64,000 nucleotides of DNA from positions 1,298,501-1,362,500 of the forward strand of contig CM062215.1 of assembly GCA_031216445.1 (NCBI GenBank), written 5' to 3'. The notes beneath the pieces were generated by a model. It had not been told where the DNA came from. It saw only the letters and a program-made list of their open reading frames with translations, and ran no database searches. The stretch is from Lateolabrax maculatus. Its lineage: Eukaryota; Chordata; Actinopteri; Acropomatiformes; Lateolabracidae. Each line of letters starts with the position of its first letter. The stretch's first letter is position 1. Position numbers and translations under genes: made by a program. This document shows positions 47,123 through 60,758 of this stretch, piece after piece.

Positions 47123-50100
47123 CTTTCTTTTTCTAGTTTCCTGATTGTGTGTGTTGCTTCACTGAACAGTATTTCTAATTTATAATCCTCTGTGCTGAAC
47201 TTAGACACAGAGCACTGCATGGACGGAGCGATCTCTTGGAATACTGAGCCATCAGAATCAGTTCTAGATGACGTCGCCGAAGGAATCTGCCTTCAACATG
47301 TTGTGCTGTTACACGATTACCGTGGTAACAGCAGGTACAGTTTCAAAGTAAACAAATCTGAGTCAAACAAACTCATGTTGTCTTAACTACAAAAATGCAG
47401 AAATTGACCGCTGTCATGTTTTGTAGGCGCATCTTCATCTGCGTAATCTGCTGCTCCCCTTCGCTTTCAGAGATTTATAGCGTTTTAAGGCTGCAGCAAT
47501 CAACTTATTATAGTGAGAAAGCTTGATAACACTTTGTTTCATTATCAATTAATCTCATGATTATTGTCTTGATTGATCCATTAATTGTTTGCACTATAAA
47601 AAGTCAAAAGGGATGAATCCTTTTGACTTGTGATCTCCTGTCACATTTGTGTTTTTAATTGAAATGTCTCAACAACTGTTAAGCTGGGCATACGAAGTGG
47701 CAAAGGTCTGCACACATGTATGCAGACTACGATGTAAAGCCAAAGCCCACGATTTATGTGCTCACACAGTACAGTCGTCAGCATTATTCCTAACGAACAA
47801 ATTGTCAATAGCCAGAACGATCTTCAGGGGCCGACAGGCACAATTTATGTGCTCACAGTAGGAGTAGGAGTTGTAATTAAACATTTCTAAAATCGTACAG
47901 TGTATGCCCAGCAGCTTTAGACGGATTGCCATAAAATGTTGTTCAAACGTTCATGGTCCCCTCAGGATGAATTGAAGTAACTTTGGTGATCCTCCAACTT
48001 TTCATCTAGTACTGTAGAGATAGTGAGTCAGGTAATTCATGAAACATAGCGGAGGGGTCAACCCTGCCCCTTCTCTTAGCTAAGGATCTCTCTAAATGAA
48101 ACTCTTAGGAAGGGACTTTTAGTGCTCTTTAGGTGGACTCCTAGTGGTAAATATGACTCCTGGTCCAGGGCACCAAAAAGTCCAGAACCTTCCCTGCCCT
48201 AGTTGTGGTTGGGAAGCACATCCTCAGTGGCTCAGACATATAAGGGAGAAAGCACGTACGGTGCAGCACTTGTGATTATGCATTGTGAAATGGGTCGGTG
48301 GTGATGTCACAGTCTCCATGCAACAGATTTAATCTAATCCCCCTCCCTCAGATTAGGGAAAATCTCTAGAAGGCCTTTCGTGTAAATTAAACACCATGTG
48401 AGTATTGCTTTAACCCTCACCTCCTGCACCGGGATTCATCATTTACCATATGCTGCAATGCTTCATCCTGTTAACTTTTGAGATTTTACATAAGGTGCTT
48501 GCTTCACTGCCGACTGCTACAGGAAATATCCTGTAAATCATCTTAAAGTTTGTGTATTGATGGAGATATGTGCAGGGTCTGCTGCTTTAGGTAAAACTGT
48601 CCCTTTACTTTAAGCATTTGAATGTTTTATTTACTTTAAACCCAGAACTGAAGATCCTCACATTGTAGGTGGTCTAAATAAAGTTTAATGAATAATCACA
48701 AATCTCTAAATAGTTCTTTCAAAGTAAAGTACAGACATTAATGTCTCCAAACAAACCGTAAATGTTTAACACATCACTTTTTGTGTGGCAGGAGTGCACG
48801 TTTGCATTATGTCTTTTTCTACAGTACATCTGTATTTCTATGCGTTTGTGTGTTGTGCGGTATTGGACTCATTCTGTCACATCTCATATTTTTCATTGTG
48901 CAATTACACTTCAGCCTTGTTCAGTCTGAATAATGTATGTTCCCCACTTGCTTCCACGACCATCTGTCTGTTTGTTCGACACATAAAAAAACATACATGC
49001 ACAAAGTACCTCAATATTGTAAAATACTTGAGTAAATGTACCCAGTTACTTCCACCACAGCTCACACTGTGCTCTTCCTGCTAGGTGGCAGTAACACACC
49101 AACATTGGTTCTCCATTTTGCAGGCAAGTGATCTGTTGCATAAGCAGACACAAATCTTTATGTAGGTCTTGTATGTTGTTATATGTCTTTATATGTTATT
49201 TCATGTGTTCATGCTGTTAAAGCTTTTAAACTTGATTAGTAAGATGCCTCACATGACATAAACACACACAGTTCACAGTTTCACAGGTTCAACAGAAACT
49301 AAAATAAAACAAATAAACAAAATTGCAAAAGAGAGCTTTTCTAGTTCACTAGTCCAGGATTTCAGGTGTAGCATAATGCTCACCATTTTAACCTCACTGG
49401 ATGTGATGTAATCACTGACATTTAATCCCTCTGGACAATCAGCAGTGATCTGATAGACAATAATCCAGAGTCAAAGTTCATGCAATTGTGCTGAAAGCAT
49501 CAGCGCTGCAGTGCTATAGGTCTTAACCCCTGATAATATTGTTACCATTCTTATATTTTCCATATATTGTTCTTTTATCATGCTGGATAAACATACAGTT
49601 GATCATTTGATATCCGCTTATTTATGGTAAACTGATGCTTTTATCCAGATAATGTTTTTGTCTTTGAAAAGTTTTGTTTTCCAGGGACGGAGAGCTGGTT
49701 TTAGTTGCAGTAGAAAGGATGAAAACCACATCCTGTAGTGCAGACTTTTTTAGAATTAGGTAGGTTAGGGTGCTTTTGGAATTTGAAATCCCTTTAAGGA
49801 GCCATTGGAGCCCCTCTTAAAGACCCCTTCAGCAGTGATCTGATAGACCAATAATGGGACTCATTAAGGACCTCAGAAATCAACCAAAGACTAATGAAAC
49901 CCTCTGAATAATCCTGGAAACCTAGTTCAACCGCTTAGGGAAACTTCTCAAGATCTACTAGATCCTATGACGGGTTCCCTGGAACTAAAGCAGGGATTTC
50001 TGAACATATACAGGACCCACAGGCCCTCTCAAGGTCCTTTGACACTCATTACAAACCTCTGAAACCCTAAGAGCCCCCTGAAGTACCCTGGAATCACCTT

Positions 50101-51362
50101 TGGAGCCCATCAAGGATCTCTCAAGAGGCTCTCTGAAACCTCCCATTACCCAGCAACCCTTCAAGGACCCCTGGATCTTTTCATTATCAGCAGGGAAGTG
50201 GCTCATGGGAGAAGAAAAACATTTACAGCAGGAAATGAGATGCAACTGTATCTGGTGAAAGATCATCTCATTAAAGAGTGACAACTAAAAGGCTGCTGCC
50301 CTGATTTTAAAGACATGAACGCCTCAGATTGTAAGCACCCACACTTTTCAAATGAACCACATGTCCATCCTAATGTGATGAAGAAAGAAAGTGTTCATTT
50401 AACAAAAAAACACTTGTTATATGTTGCTGGGGTTTTTAATTCTGCTGAATTTCTCTGATGTGAACCAAATTTAGATGTTGGTTCAGGTGTTTGAGTTTCT
50501 GCAATTTAGCTTGAAACAGGAAGAATGTGGCAATTAATCTTCTGTTTTACTTCACGTTTTGAAATCTGCCACTTCCTCTGCCTAAAATTCACAATGTCAC
50601 CATCAAGTATTAACTTCCTCCTCAACGGTCACCTGGCCTCGAGTGTTAACACATCCAGGACTCATGACAGGAGCGCTTTAGATTCGGAAAGTTTGATATT
50701 TTCATTTTGGACTCAGAGTGTATTCCTAAAAGTGAACAACAATTTTCAAACCTAAAGAAATCCATCATTTTAATCAAGGTAATGGTCCGTTTCATTTGGT
50801 CGCCTGTCAGTGGCGTCATATCCCCTTTTGCAAATACCAGCAATGTGGTTTGTCTGCCAGAAGCTGTTTAATAAATTGACTTTTTTAAGATACACTTTTT
50901 AGATCTTGGTTGTTTTTAACTATATATTTTAACCAGATGAAGGACTTCAGTCAGACGTCAGTAGACGTCTGGATCTCTAGTTATCAGAGAAACAAGCTGA
51001 GCAAATGTGAGCAGCAGATACATTGTTGTATTAGTACTTTTCCTTTTGTAAAAGATCTTTATGATTTGTCCATCACTGGTATCAGAACAATACCAACAAT
51101 ACACAAGGTGTATGTAGATATTACATATAATTACATATAGACATGGTGTGAATGAAGCATTACGTCAACACATTTGAATCATTTTTGTCACTCATTGTTC
51201 TTTCTTTGGCCTCTGGGCAACTTCTGTTTGCACAAACTTTGATTAAATGCTTGAAAACACCAGGAGTCAGATTATAGACTCTGACTCAATAAGGAACCGT
51301 TCAGATCAAACAGTTGAATGAAAAAATCAGCTGCTGGTTCCTTCTGAAAAACTGTGAAGGGC
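47123..51362. other. Intergenic between the coiled-coil gene and cybb
   Basis: No coding frame is supported. Holds a dispersed-repeat copy near 47480-47650, a near-identical pair of 26-base direct repeats (49439 and 49829), and a degenerate repetitive stretch at about 49770-50180. The rest is AT-rich with no clear signal. Confidence 0.45.
49770..50180. repeat. Degenerate short-period repeat
   Basis: Variants of CTCTGAAACCCT, AAGGACCCCT and CCTGGAA recur every 20-30 bases without an exact period. It reads like a decayed minisatellite. No coding frame survives on either strand apart from a 99-codon minus-strand frame with no family resemblance. Confidence 0.4.
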
Positions 51363-51515
51363 CACTTCCTTATTTGCTCCTTAAAAAGGTTCTAAAATGA
51401 GTAATCAGCCCACTGCACTCTTCACTCTCCTCCTTCACTGTTTCCTGCTTCCTCCTCTGTTCTCACATTAACACACTCTCACTCCCTCACACACTTTTCA
51501 GAAGCACTTTTCACC
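51363..51515 (+). promoter_or_regulatory. cybb 5' flank with ETS/PU.1-type sites
   Basis: On the minus strand ATAAGGAAGTGG (51363 onward) fits a PU.1/ETS core. A second GAGGAAGC-type core lies near 51450, in a CT-rich stretch. A TTAAAAA lies at about 51381. Mammalian CYBB transcription depends on PU.1, so the sites make sense, but the start of transcription is not visible. Confidence 0.35.
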
Positions 51516-54500
51516 ATGGGGAACTTTGCTGCCAATGAGGGACTCTCCATCTTTGTTATTGTGAGTAAATCTGCTTTAATTATTAGTTTTAGCTTTTAAC
51601 CTCTCTGTTGTACCACTTCATTTCTTTCATCTGCAATGATATTCTGTTAAATCTGCTTCTTAAAAGCAAAGTTAGTGTAGTTTATACAAATTCTAGGCAC
51701 GCACAGTGTCCAACACAGTGTGTCTACAAAATATTTATACTTTAAAAAATCCACCACGTGTAACTTTAAATCCTAGAATGCTAACTGTACTTTAGGTTTC
51801 CAAATTCCTGGAAAAAATAAATAAAAAAAGATATGACTGTTGTGTTTAGACTCTTAACATAAGTTTGGCCACTTTTGTCATATGAAAACATGTTTATATG
51901 GCACTGAAAAAAAAACTGTATTTATGAATTGATTAAGTTGCTTCATTCATGATTTCTGGATTCTTTTTAAACGATTGGAGTGAAGCCTTTTGATTTGACA
52001 TGTGTTTGGATGTGTGCTTCAGCTGGTGTGGCTGGGGATCAATGCGTACCTGTTTGTCCATTTCTACATGGCCTTCCTGGTGGAGAGATGGTTTTACACC
52101 AGGGTCCTGCTTGGGGTGAGTCTCACTTACACAGATTCTCTCACAACATGCCAATATTTGGATTTTTTACTTATTTATTTTGAGAAAAACTACGAGATAC
52201 TGTTCTGTGTCTTAAAGTAGCACATATCAAATTAATTGCACCCTTATAGTTGGAGCATCCCGCAGTCTACAGATTTTTGATTTTTGAATTTCACACTTCA
52301 GAGAGAAGAACTAATCAAACAGTTCTTGAAAGTTGTAGGAAAGTATGAAACGAGTCATTTACAAAAACAGGACCCGGCCTTTTTCATTTCCTCTAAACGC
52401 AACAGGTTGGGTCCTGGAAGTCTCAAACATTAACATCAAAGTGCTTTAATGACACACACTGCACTCTTCTTCTTCTTCTTTAACCGTAGGTAATGCAGCA
52501 GAATACAGTTTACAGAACTGCTACAGTGCAGAGCTGCAACAATTAGTCAATTAATAGAAAGTTAATCTGCAACTATTTGGATGAAATAGGCAAAAATGAC
52601 AAAAGTTTTCTGGTTCCAGCCTCTTCAGTGTGATTATTTGGTGATTGTCTTCGTTCTCTATGATATCAAACTGAATATATTTGTGTTGTGGACTGTTGAC
52701 CGGGCAAAACAAGCAAAATAATTTTTTGAGTCACAAAAGGACGATGATGTCACTTTTTGAGTTTAAAATAAAGTTCTGTGGGTTTCAATAATGCTATCAG
52801 TTGATTCCTTTATGCTCTTCTCTGAACACAGTGCCACAGTATAAAATCCTCAACACATCCTGAACGCTTACAATAAATCAATCTCCAAGTCGTCAAACAC
52901 ATCCATGCCTGCACTGATCGCACCTTATCTGCAACACCTTCTATTTACAATTAAACTGGCTTGTAGTGGAGGGAAGTAGGCCTGATGTGAGGGTTAAAGT
53001 TTGCTCTGTGGTCACAGCTGCCGTCATGATACACTGAGTCAGTACCACCGGCTGCACAGCTGCCTCCAAGAGAGCAGAAGTGAAACAAAGATGCTTTTAC
53101 AATCTGTTGTGATTCTGCAATTTCTAATGTGTTTTTTTCTGTATTTAATGAGACTAAATATCATCATAAATATAGAGGAACAATTGCAAAGTTGCCGGGG
53201 TATACTTGTTTAAAGAGCTTTTAGGGATAAAAGACAACTTTAAGGTTAGAAATATTATTAGTTTACTTGAGGTAAGGGTTGCGGTTGAGGTCATTTTAGG
53301 TTTGAGGTTAAATATAATGTTAGTATCATGTTCTGGGGAACAGAATTGTTAAGGTAAGCCATAGTGGTGAGGGTTAATACTAGTTAATAAAGATATTGTA
53401 TATAGAATGCCATCTGGGGTAATCACCAGCCCCCCGTGACCCAGTAAAGGATAAAGGGATATATGTACAACGTTGTACTATGTTCAATTTAAAAATGGGT
53501 CAAGTCTATGGAAGTATATAACTGACAATATTCAAAATAAATCATTTGAACAAATTAAAATTGTATTTTCCAGTTGTGTACCCATGATGGATTTTTCATG
53601 CCTGAAGCTGTTTAATTCCTGTAAAGAATTCAATTAAAACTCAATTTAATAAATGTAAAAATACTGAAATTGAATGTGAAATTGACTGTTGGATTTTTTA
53701 ATATGATTGATGTCCTGGTTTTAGCTCATTTCTCAAGGCAATGAAAATGTTCATTATGGCAGCCGTTTGTTGTGAAATCTGTCAAAGTCAACCATTTTGA
53801 AATTGGCCATTATGAAAGCCTTTCACATTTCATTTTCTTTAGAAATGAGCTACAGTTTATTATGGAAGTGTTATAATTAGGAATACACAGAAAATTGGAT
53901 TTCATTAAATTTTCATCTTGACAGTAACCATGCAACATTGAACATGAAAATTAAACTGAAAGCTGGTTTTTAGAATTTGAATTTCATTTTTATTTTTATT
54001 TTTTTTTAACATCTTGTGCACACAAATGGAAACAAAAGTTTATTAAAGTCAATTTTATTTTAGCAGGCATAGACTTCCATAAACCTCAAATCAGAGACTA
54101 ACACGTGGTGTATTTTAATAAACAGAAATAATACATTTTTTTAAAAGTGTATGTTTGTATTCTCTAAAAAACCCTACAGCAGTGAATTTATTTCTGTGAC
54201 AAGAGATACAAATCATATTTGAAGTTTCATCAAACCTTTCAGCATGAAAACACGGAGTATTTTATGAATTGTGAAATTATCCCCCACCACATCCCTATGT
54301 ATTAATTTCAAAATGAGCACTATAAAGTAATCTGATTACATTTTGAAGTAACCCAACGCTCTCTGTAACCCATCAGCATGCTCTGTCCTGGGCCAGAGCT
54401 CCCGCTGCCGCCCTCAACTTCAACTGTATGCTCATCCTGCTGCCAGTTTGCCGAAACCTTCTCTCCTTCCTCCGTGGGACTATCCAGGTATCAATAAACA

Positions 54501-57500
54501 AAACAAAAAAATATTAAAATGAAGGCAGTTATTTTTCCAATAATCCTACTAATCCTATTATCTGCATTTATCTGAATTAATCTTGCTGTTTTTAGGGTTT
54601 CTTTTTATTAATTTCTGCTTAGATTGCTCATTATTTTTACATTGGAATATTTGTTTTTCTTGTTTGTATTCAGTGCTGCAGCCGCACAGCAGCTCGCCAA
54701 CTAGATCGAAACCTCACTTTTCACAAACTGGTGGCTTACATGATCGCCTTCCACACAGGTATTCATTATTGTTGAAGATGTAAACGGGTGTTACAATAAT
54801 CAGTTCTGGAAAACATGAAAGCATTAATTACTTTATCCACATCAGAAAATGAAAGATAAAGATAATTCTTACATTTGAAGGTTTAATGGAAGATGCCAGG
54901 TTATCAAAATTGTTAAAATATGATGAGTTTAAAAGATCCAAACAAGACTATTTTTTTTTCTTCATTGATTTGGAGGAAGTTGTAAAATGCCTAACATTTG
55001 ATGTCAGTAAGACAAGATCAGTAAGATTTCTGTTGGTTCCTAAATTTACAGATAAATAAAGTTGCATGTCATTGGCTTGGTAATGAAAATACTACCTAGG
55101 ATAGAGCCTGGAGGTACTCCAACGTTTAAAAAGCACAGAATAACTTGTTCTAAGCAAATAAAGATTAATTTTACTATTATCTGTAGCCCAGATAATTTAT
55201 TAATAATATCAGAAATGTTTGGGGGCTCTGTAATGAACAACTGAAAACCTACTATTTCTATTACTTACTAAAGCCACTTTGCATGAGTTTTAGTCATTGT
55301 TGTTAGTTATAAGCAGCATTTTGCAGCTTCACAGATCCCTTGTGACCTGTAACACCACATGAAGTCACTTTGTCATAATATATCTGTCTCTTCTCACCTT
55401 CCTATAGCTGTGCACATTGTGGCACACTTGTTTAACTTTGAGTATTTCATGGACGCCCAGCTGGATCGCAACAGCAGCCTTCTGCCCTTCGTCCTGTCTC
55501 AAATCGGCAACGGGGACAATGCCTCCTTCCTGAATCCCATCAGGACTAATGAGACGGTGAATACAAGTTTAGACAATTTCAGTGTCTTAGAAAAACATGC
55601 AGCTTGTTTGGTTTGGTGTTTTTTTCAGTCATACATGTAGTTGGATGCCTCCCCTGTTGCTAAAGTCTGTGAAATTCCCTCTGCTTAATTGCTAAATTTG
55701 GGGTCATTGACGGAAAGAAAAAGTATTACTTCATCTGACAGACTTCCTCTTTGGAGGTATTTGTCCTCAGATACTTTGCCACTTGAGAAACTTCCTCTTT
55801 GCAGATACAGTTTTTAGCTTCCAAATGCATTTCTTCAAAAGCCTTAACACAAAGAAATTAGAGTTGGATCTTTTGTATCATCAAAATATTAAAAATGCTG
55901 CTTCTCCTGGCCTCCTCCACATGTGAAGTCTAACATTTAACGACTTAGTCTGCATCACCTGTCTAGAGTCTGAGGCCAGAAACATTGCTGCTAAAAAACT
56001 CTTTTTACCAAAAACCCATTGCCATTTACTGTGAACTTAAAATTTAGATCATCCCTCCCCGTTTGTCCTCTCTTGACTGTAAACGCCGATGTTTTTCAAG
56101 ATTTTATCTGTTAGGTAAGGTTGTTTGCTTCCTCTAATTTTGTTTTCTCTTAAACTTTGAACAACATTTCTTCAATTATTATTATTATGATTATCATTAT
56201 GATTATTATGATTATTACAGTGCCTACAGTCAGTACAGGGAGAGGAACTCTGACATGAGGGAAGTTATCCAACAAACATGAGCTGCAGGCGTGTTGTGAT
56301 TCAAGTGGAAACAAGTGTTTAAGGGTGACAACCCTGTGACCACGACCCACGCCATGACTAATCAGCTGTGTGTCGTTTTTAAAAATGATAATCGGTAAAT
56401 ATGTGACATGTGAGCTGTAAGTGAAAAGGCGGCAAACTACCTGATTCTGACTATTCAAAGTGTATTCTGATGCAGAACCCTACCATCGTCATGTTCACCA
56501 CCATCGCCGGGGTGACGGGCGTGGTCATCACGCTGGCCCTCATCCTCATCATCACTTCATCCATGGAGGTCATCCGCAGGTCCTACTTCGAGGTGTTCTG
56601 GTACACTCATCATCTCTTTGTCATCTTCTTCATCGGACTGGTGTTCCACGGCTTTGGGTAAGAAGGCACAAAAGTACAGTTACTTTCTTTCTGAGAAATA
56701 CCTGCCTGACTTTCTGGATGAGAGAGCGACATAGTTCGTAGTTTCCATTGTCCACTGGGTGTTTTGACCCAGACTTGCAGTCTAGTCTTTGGTCCCCACT
56801 GAGTCCAGTTGGATAGATCCATTTTGACTGGGTCGAAACTGCTCAGACTTGGACTTGAAGGTATCATTGTCTACAGTTCTGCTTTGGATATTTACAATGT
56901 CACATTAAATATAAAATTTATGTTACATACAATAAAATTAAATAAAAAGTGTCACCAAGCCAATGCTGACTCGATTGATGTTTTTTGAGTCCTGAAACGG
57001 TCCAGATTCCCTGAGTTTCACTTCTTATAATAATACATAATAATGATAAATATGAACTCCTCCTTGGTGTGTTGTTGACTGGCTGCAGGCGGATTGTGCG
57101 TGGACAGACGCCCGCTAGCCAGAAGACAAACATACCCGATGTTTGTGCCGACCAGTTTGAAGAGTGGGGAAATAACGGCTCCAACTGTGCTGTACCAGAG
57201 TTTGCTGGAAACCCACCGATGGTGAGCTGCTTTCTGAAAACCTTCTACCAAAACACTTAAAGCATGAAACAGCTTTTAAATTCACACTATTTGTAGTAGT
57301 TAAGTTAGAATCACTGTACATTTTCTGATATTTTCCTTTTCTCCAGACGTGGAAGTGGGTGGTGGGCCCCATGATCCTCTATGTGTGTGAGAGGCTCGTC
57401 CGCATCTACCGATCCCACCAGAAAGTGGTCATCACCAAGGTGTGTATGTGCTAAAGTAAAAGAGATGGAAACAGTCGTGGAAGGGAGATTACTCTATCAT

Positions 57501-60500
57501 TATTTATGGATATCAGGATATCTCAATTACTACTGTGCAGGTAGTTTGACCAAGGTAAAATGGAGAATATGGAAAATGGCAGATTAGAGACTCAATTTTA
57601 AATTTAGATGACTGTGCAGCCAGGAGCACTTTCTAGTTATTACTTATTCTGAAACAGCAAGAAGTCAAACAACAAGAAATTAACTGATGATTTTGCTTTT
57701 CTCTGTTTTATATAATTGTAAACTTGATTCAACAACAATTACTTGGGTTTAGACTGTTGGTCGGACAAAACAACACATTTGTAGACTTCCCCTTGGACAT
57801 TTTTCATTATTGCTGACATTTTACCGTATAAACTGCACAATTACACAAGTAATTGCAGAAAAACACTTGACAAATGAATCGATAATGAGAGTAATGTTTA
57901 GTTGCAGCCCTTATTTGACAAACAAGCATTTATAAATAAGCCTAATTTTAACCCTAACAACCCCATACCTGTCCCTCAGGTGGTGATGCACCCCTCCAAG
58001 ACTCTGGAGCTGCAGATGAAGAGGAAGGGTTTCCATATGGAGGTGGGTCAGTACGTCTTCATCCAGTGTCCGTCCGTCTCCAGGCTGGAGTGGCACCCCT
58101 TCACCCTGACCTCTGCCCCCGAGGAGGACTACTTCAGCGCCCACATCCGCATCGTCGGGGACTGGACTCAGGCGCTGTACGAGGCCTGCGGAGGAGACAA
58201 AACTGAGCCTCAGGAGGCCTGGAAACTGCCCAAGTATGACAACAGGGGAAGAGGCTGATAAAAGAGGAAAACTGTGCCTGAAATTGCTTGTGATTACATT
58301 TGATCGCATCCTCCGATCGAGCGCTCCTTTGAGAGTCTGGCAGTGGGGGTCACATTTACAGCCCTGAGTGGCTTATTGTGCACATCTGTAATTGTTTCCA
58401 CTTTCTGCTGAAATCATACGATAATACTACCATGGCGGCATCCAACTGGTTTTCCTGCTGAGCACCTGGAGCACTTCTGTGTTCCCTTCAGACCAGACAA
58501 TGAAAGAACAAGGCCTTTATTTAGAGCAGCTGCCTCTGATGAAATTTCCTGCAGGGCAGTTTGTCGGCTACACTTTTCCACAAATAGGAGCATTGTGTCA
58601 GTACTATACTGTTGATGTATTCATCAATAACATAAAATGGAAATATTCAAGTAAGAAGGAAAATATTTGCATATTTCAGTGACATCTCTCCATCATGACC
58701 ATCTTCTCCCTCCATGTTTGTGTTTCTCAGGCTGGCCATCGACGGCCCGTTCGGTACCGCCAGTGAAGACGTGTTTCGTTACGAGGTGGTGATGCTGGTG
58801 GGCGCCGGGATCGGCGTGACTCCGTTCGCCTCCATCCTCAAGTCTGTGTGGTACAAACGCATCCAGAACAATCAGGAAGTCTTCACCAAGAAGGTGAGGG
58901 ACGCTTTCACATCGGGAAAAAAAACGACTGACAAAGCAATCCCAACTCATGGTCCTCCTTCTAGCTTTTTACAGAGCTCTCAACCATGTCACGCGGCCTT
59001 GCAAACATTTATAAAGTTCATTCTTGAGCTTGGAAATAGTAATTTGACAAAACAACCCGCCTTAGTATACTTTTTCTGGAGCTTTCAACTGTATCACATG
59101 GTCTTCCTCAGCAGATTGAGTGTGCACAGTTGTCACAGAGATGTGATCTAAGTAGCTGTTGTGATTTCTGTGCTCTTCTCATGAAGAAGGTTTTACTGAG
59201 CAAACTCCACTGCAAATGAAGAATTTGTGCGATTTGGTTGAAAGCTCCAGAAAAAGCTACTATGTGGACGTTTATTAATCTACTATTTCCAAGGTCAAGA
59301 ATTAACTTTCATGCTTGTTTAAAAATTAGTTTAAAATCGAGGTCTACTTACTGAAGTTTGTTGGAGCTTTCGACTGATTCTCATACTTAAGATAATACAT
59401 AACGTGACTGTTGTGTGTTGCCGCCCTCCCCAGATCTACTTCTACTGGCTGTGCCCGGAGACGCAGGCCTTTGAGTGGTTTGCAGACCTGCTGCAGTGTC
59501 TGGAGGGTCAGATGACGGAGAAGGGCATGACCGACTTCCTCAGCTACAACATCTACCTCACCCGCTGGAAGGAGACCGAGGTACGACGGGGACGGGGTCA
59601 TGTGATATGACAACAAGCCTCAAAATCAACCACAAACACGTCTTTATGGGCACTTCTTAGTTACTAAGTACATTTACTCAAGTACTGTACTCATAAATAG
59701 AATCATAGATCAGTCACGAGGGGCATTTCACTGCAGAATGAGTACTTTTGTACTTTTACGACTGCTGGTTGTTGGTTGAAATCTAAATGTTTCTTTTGTC
59801 AGGCGGCTCACTTCCGTGTTCACCACGAGGCGGAGAACGACCCAATCACAGGACTCAAACAGAAGACGCTTTATGGGAAACCCAACTGGGACAACGAGTT
59901 CACCAATATTGCTTCAAAGCACCCGGGGTGAGGCCCTTTATCTTGTTATCACACTGTACACACACACACACACTGTACACACACATGCTGCACACACACA
60001 CACACACACCCACACACATACTTTAACTCCATACAGATCATGACTTTATCCATCTTCTAAGTAAAGGACAGAGTGAACATCAGCAGCTGTAACAGTTTCC
60101 TGTCTGCAGTACTCACACTACTACTACAACTACTGCTACTGTATAACTACTACTGCGTCTTCTTCTACTACTGCTACTTGTACTGCTACTGCTGCTGCTG
60201 TCATACCTGGGGAAGTCGGGGAAGTCGGGCATGCAGGTAGTCTCCATCAGTCTGTATCGCAGCTTCTCTTTTTCTCTGTAGCCAAATGTTAAAACGAAAT
60301 TCTAAACGTTTCTTTTTGAATTTCCAGCTTTTCTTCTCAGTTCTTGTCCTTTCTTTGCACTAATTGAATATGATCATAAAATTGGTTGAGTGACAGGTCT
60401 CCTATCATACAGAGGCTGAGTGTCTGACTCAGAATAATCCGGCCAAACCACAGATTAAATATAAATATAAACACAACACATTTGCTAAGCAAAGCTGACC

Positions 60501-60758
60501 TCTCTCAGTTCCTTAAAAGTGCAGATCTGAACACTAACGACAGTATTTCACTCTTATATATCATTATAACCATAACTGCGTACCACTGCCAGCACTACTA
60601 GTACTAACTGTATATCTGACTGTGTTTTTGTCCCCTGTAGAACTAAAGTGGGGGTCTTCCTGTGCGGACCGCCTCAGCTGGGGAAATCTCTGGAGAAACA
60701 GAGTCTCTCCCACTCCGAGGCCGACGTCAAGTTCATCTTCAACAAAGAGAACTTCTAA
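51516..60758 (+). CDS. cybb: Cytochrome b-245 beta chain, NADPH oxidase 2 (NOX2), complete
   Basis: Membrane flavocytochrome that passes electrons from NADPH through FAD and two haems to O2, making superoxide in phagocytes; partner p22phox (CYBA). Thirteen coding exons, as in human: 51516-51560, 52023-52115, 54377-54487, 54674-54758, 55408-55556, 56476-56657, 57089-57221, 57347-57439, 57980-58233, 58731-58893, 59434-59580, 59803-59927, 60641-60758. All GT-AG, phases consistent, 565 aa (human 570). The start MGNFAANEGLSIFVI matches CYBB. Haem ligands: H100 and H114 in the third helix, H206 and H219 in the fifth (YTHHLFVIFFIGL). FAD motif HPFTLTSAPEED; NADPH motif VGAGIGVTPF; LKQKTLYGKPNWDNEF; C-terminus FNKENF. 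Sequons include NRNSS, NDNAS, NETN and NGSN. NOX1 is the alternative, but NEGLSIF, ARAPAA, AWKLPK and AFEWFADLLQ are CYBB-like, and dynlt3 next door supports this. Confidence 0.93.
52525..52820 (+). repeat. Copy of the recurrent teleost dispersed repeat (MITE-like)
   Basis: Begins GAGCTGCAACAATTAGTC and contains GGTTCCAGCCTCTTCAGTGTGA and TGGACTGTTGACCGGGCAAAACAAGC. Related pieces (GGACTGTTGGT...ACAAAACAAGC, GAGGATTTGCTG, AATCGATTAAT) occur at about 1195-1345, 3895-4160, 19560-19760, 20395-20600, 27215-27340, 41690-41790, 47480-47650, 57660-57910 and 61730-62050. The copy at 57660-57910 ends GTTTAGTTGCAGCC, so the ends form an inverted GGCTGCAAC repeat. It has no coding capacity. Confidence 0.7.
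57660..57910 (+). repeat. Copy of the recurrent dispersed repeat in cybb intron 8
   Basis: Carries GACTGTTGGTCGGACAAAACAA and ends GTTTAGTTGCAGCC; same family and orientation as the copy at 52525. Confidence 0.65.
59957..60017 (+). repeat. (CA)n microsatellite in cybb intron 12
   Basis: CA tracts with TGTACA and TGCTG breaks, starting about 30 bases after the exon 12 donor, CA on the sense strand. Confidence 0.95.

Noticed and set aside
51516..60758. NOX1 as the identity of the oxidase
   Set aside because: Some segments are NOX1-like (LVAYMI, VVMHPSK), but most diagnostic stretches and the dynlt3 neighbour fit CYBB.
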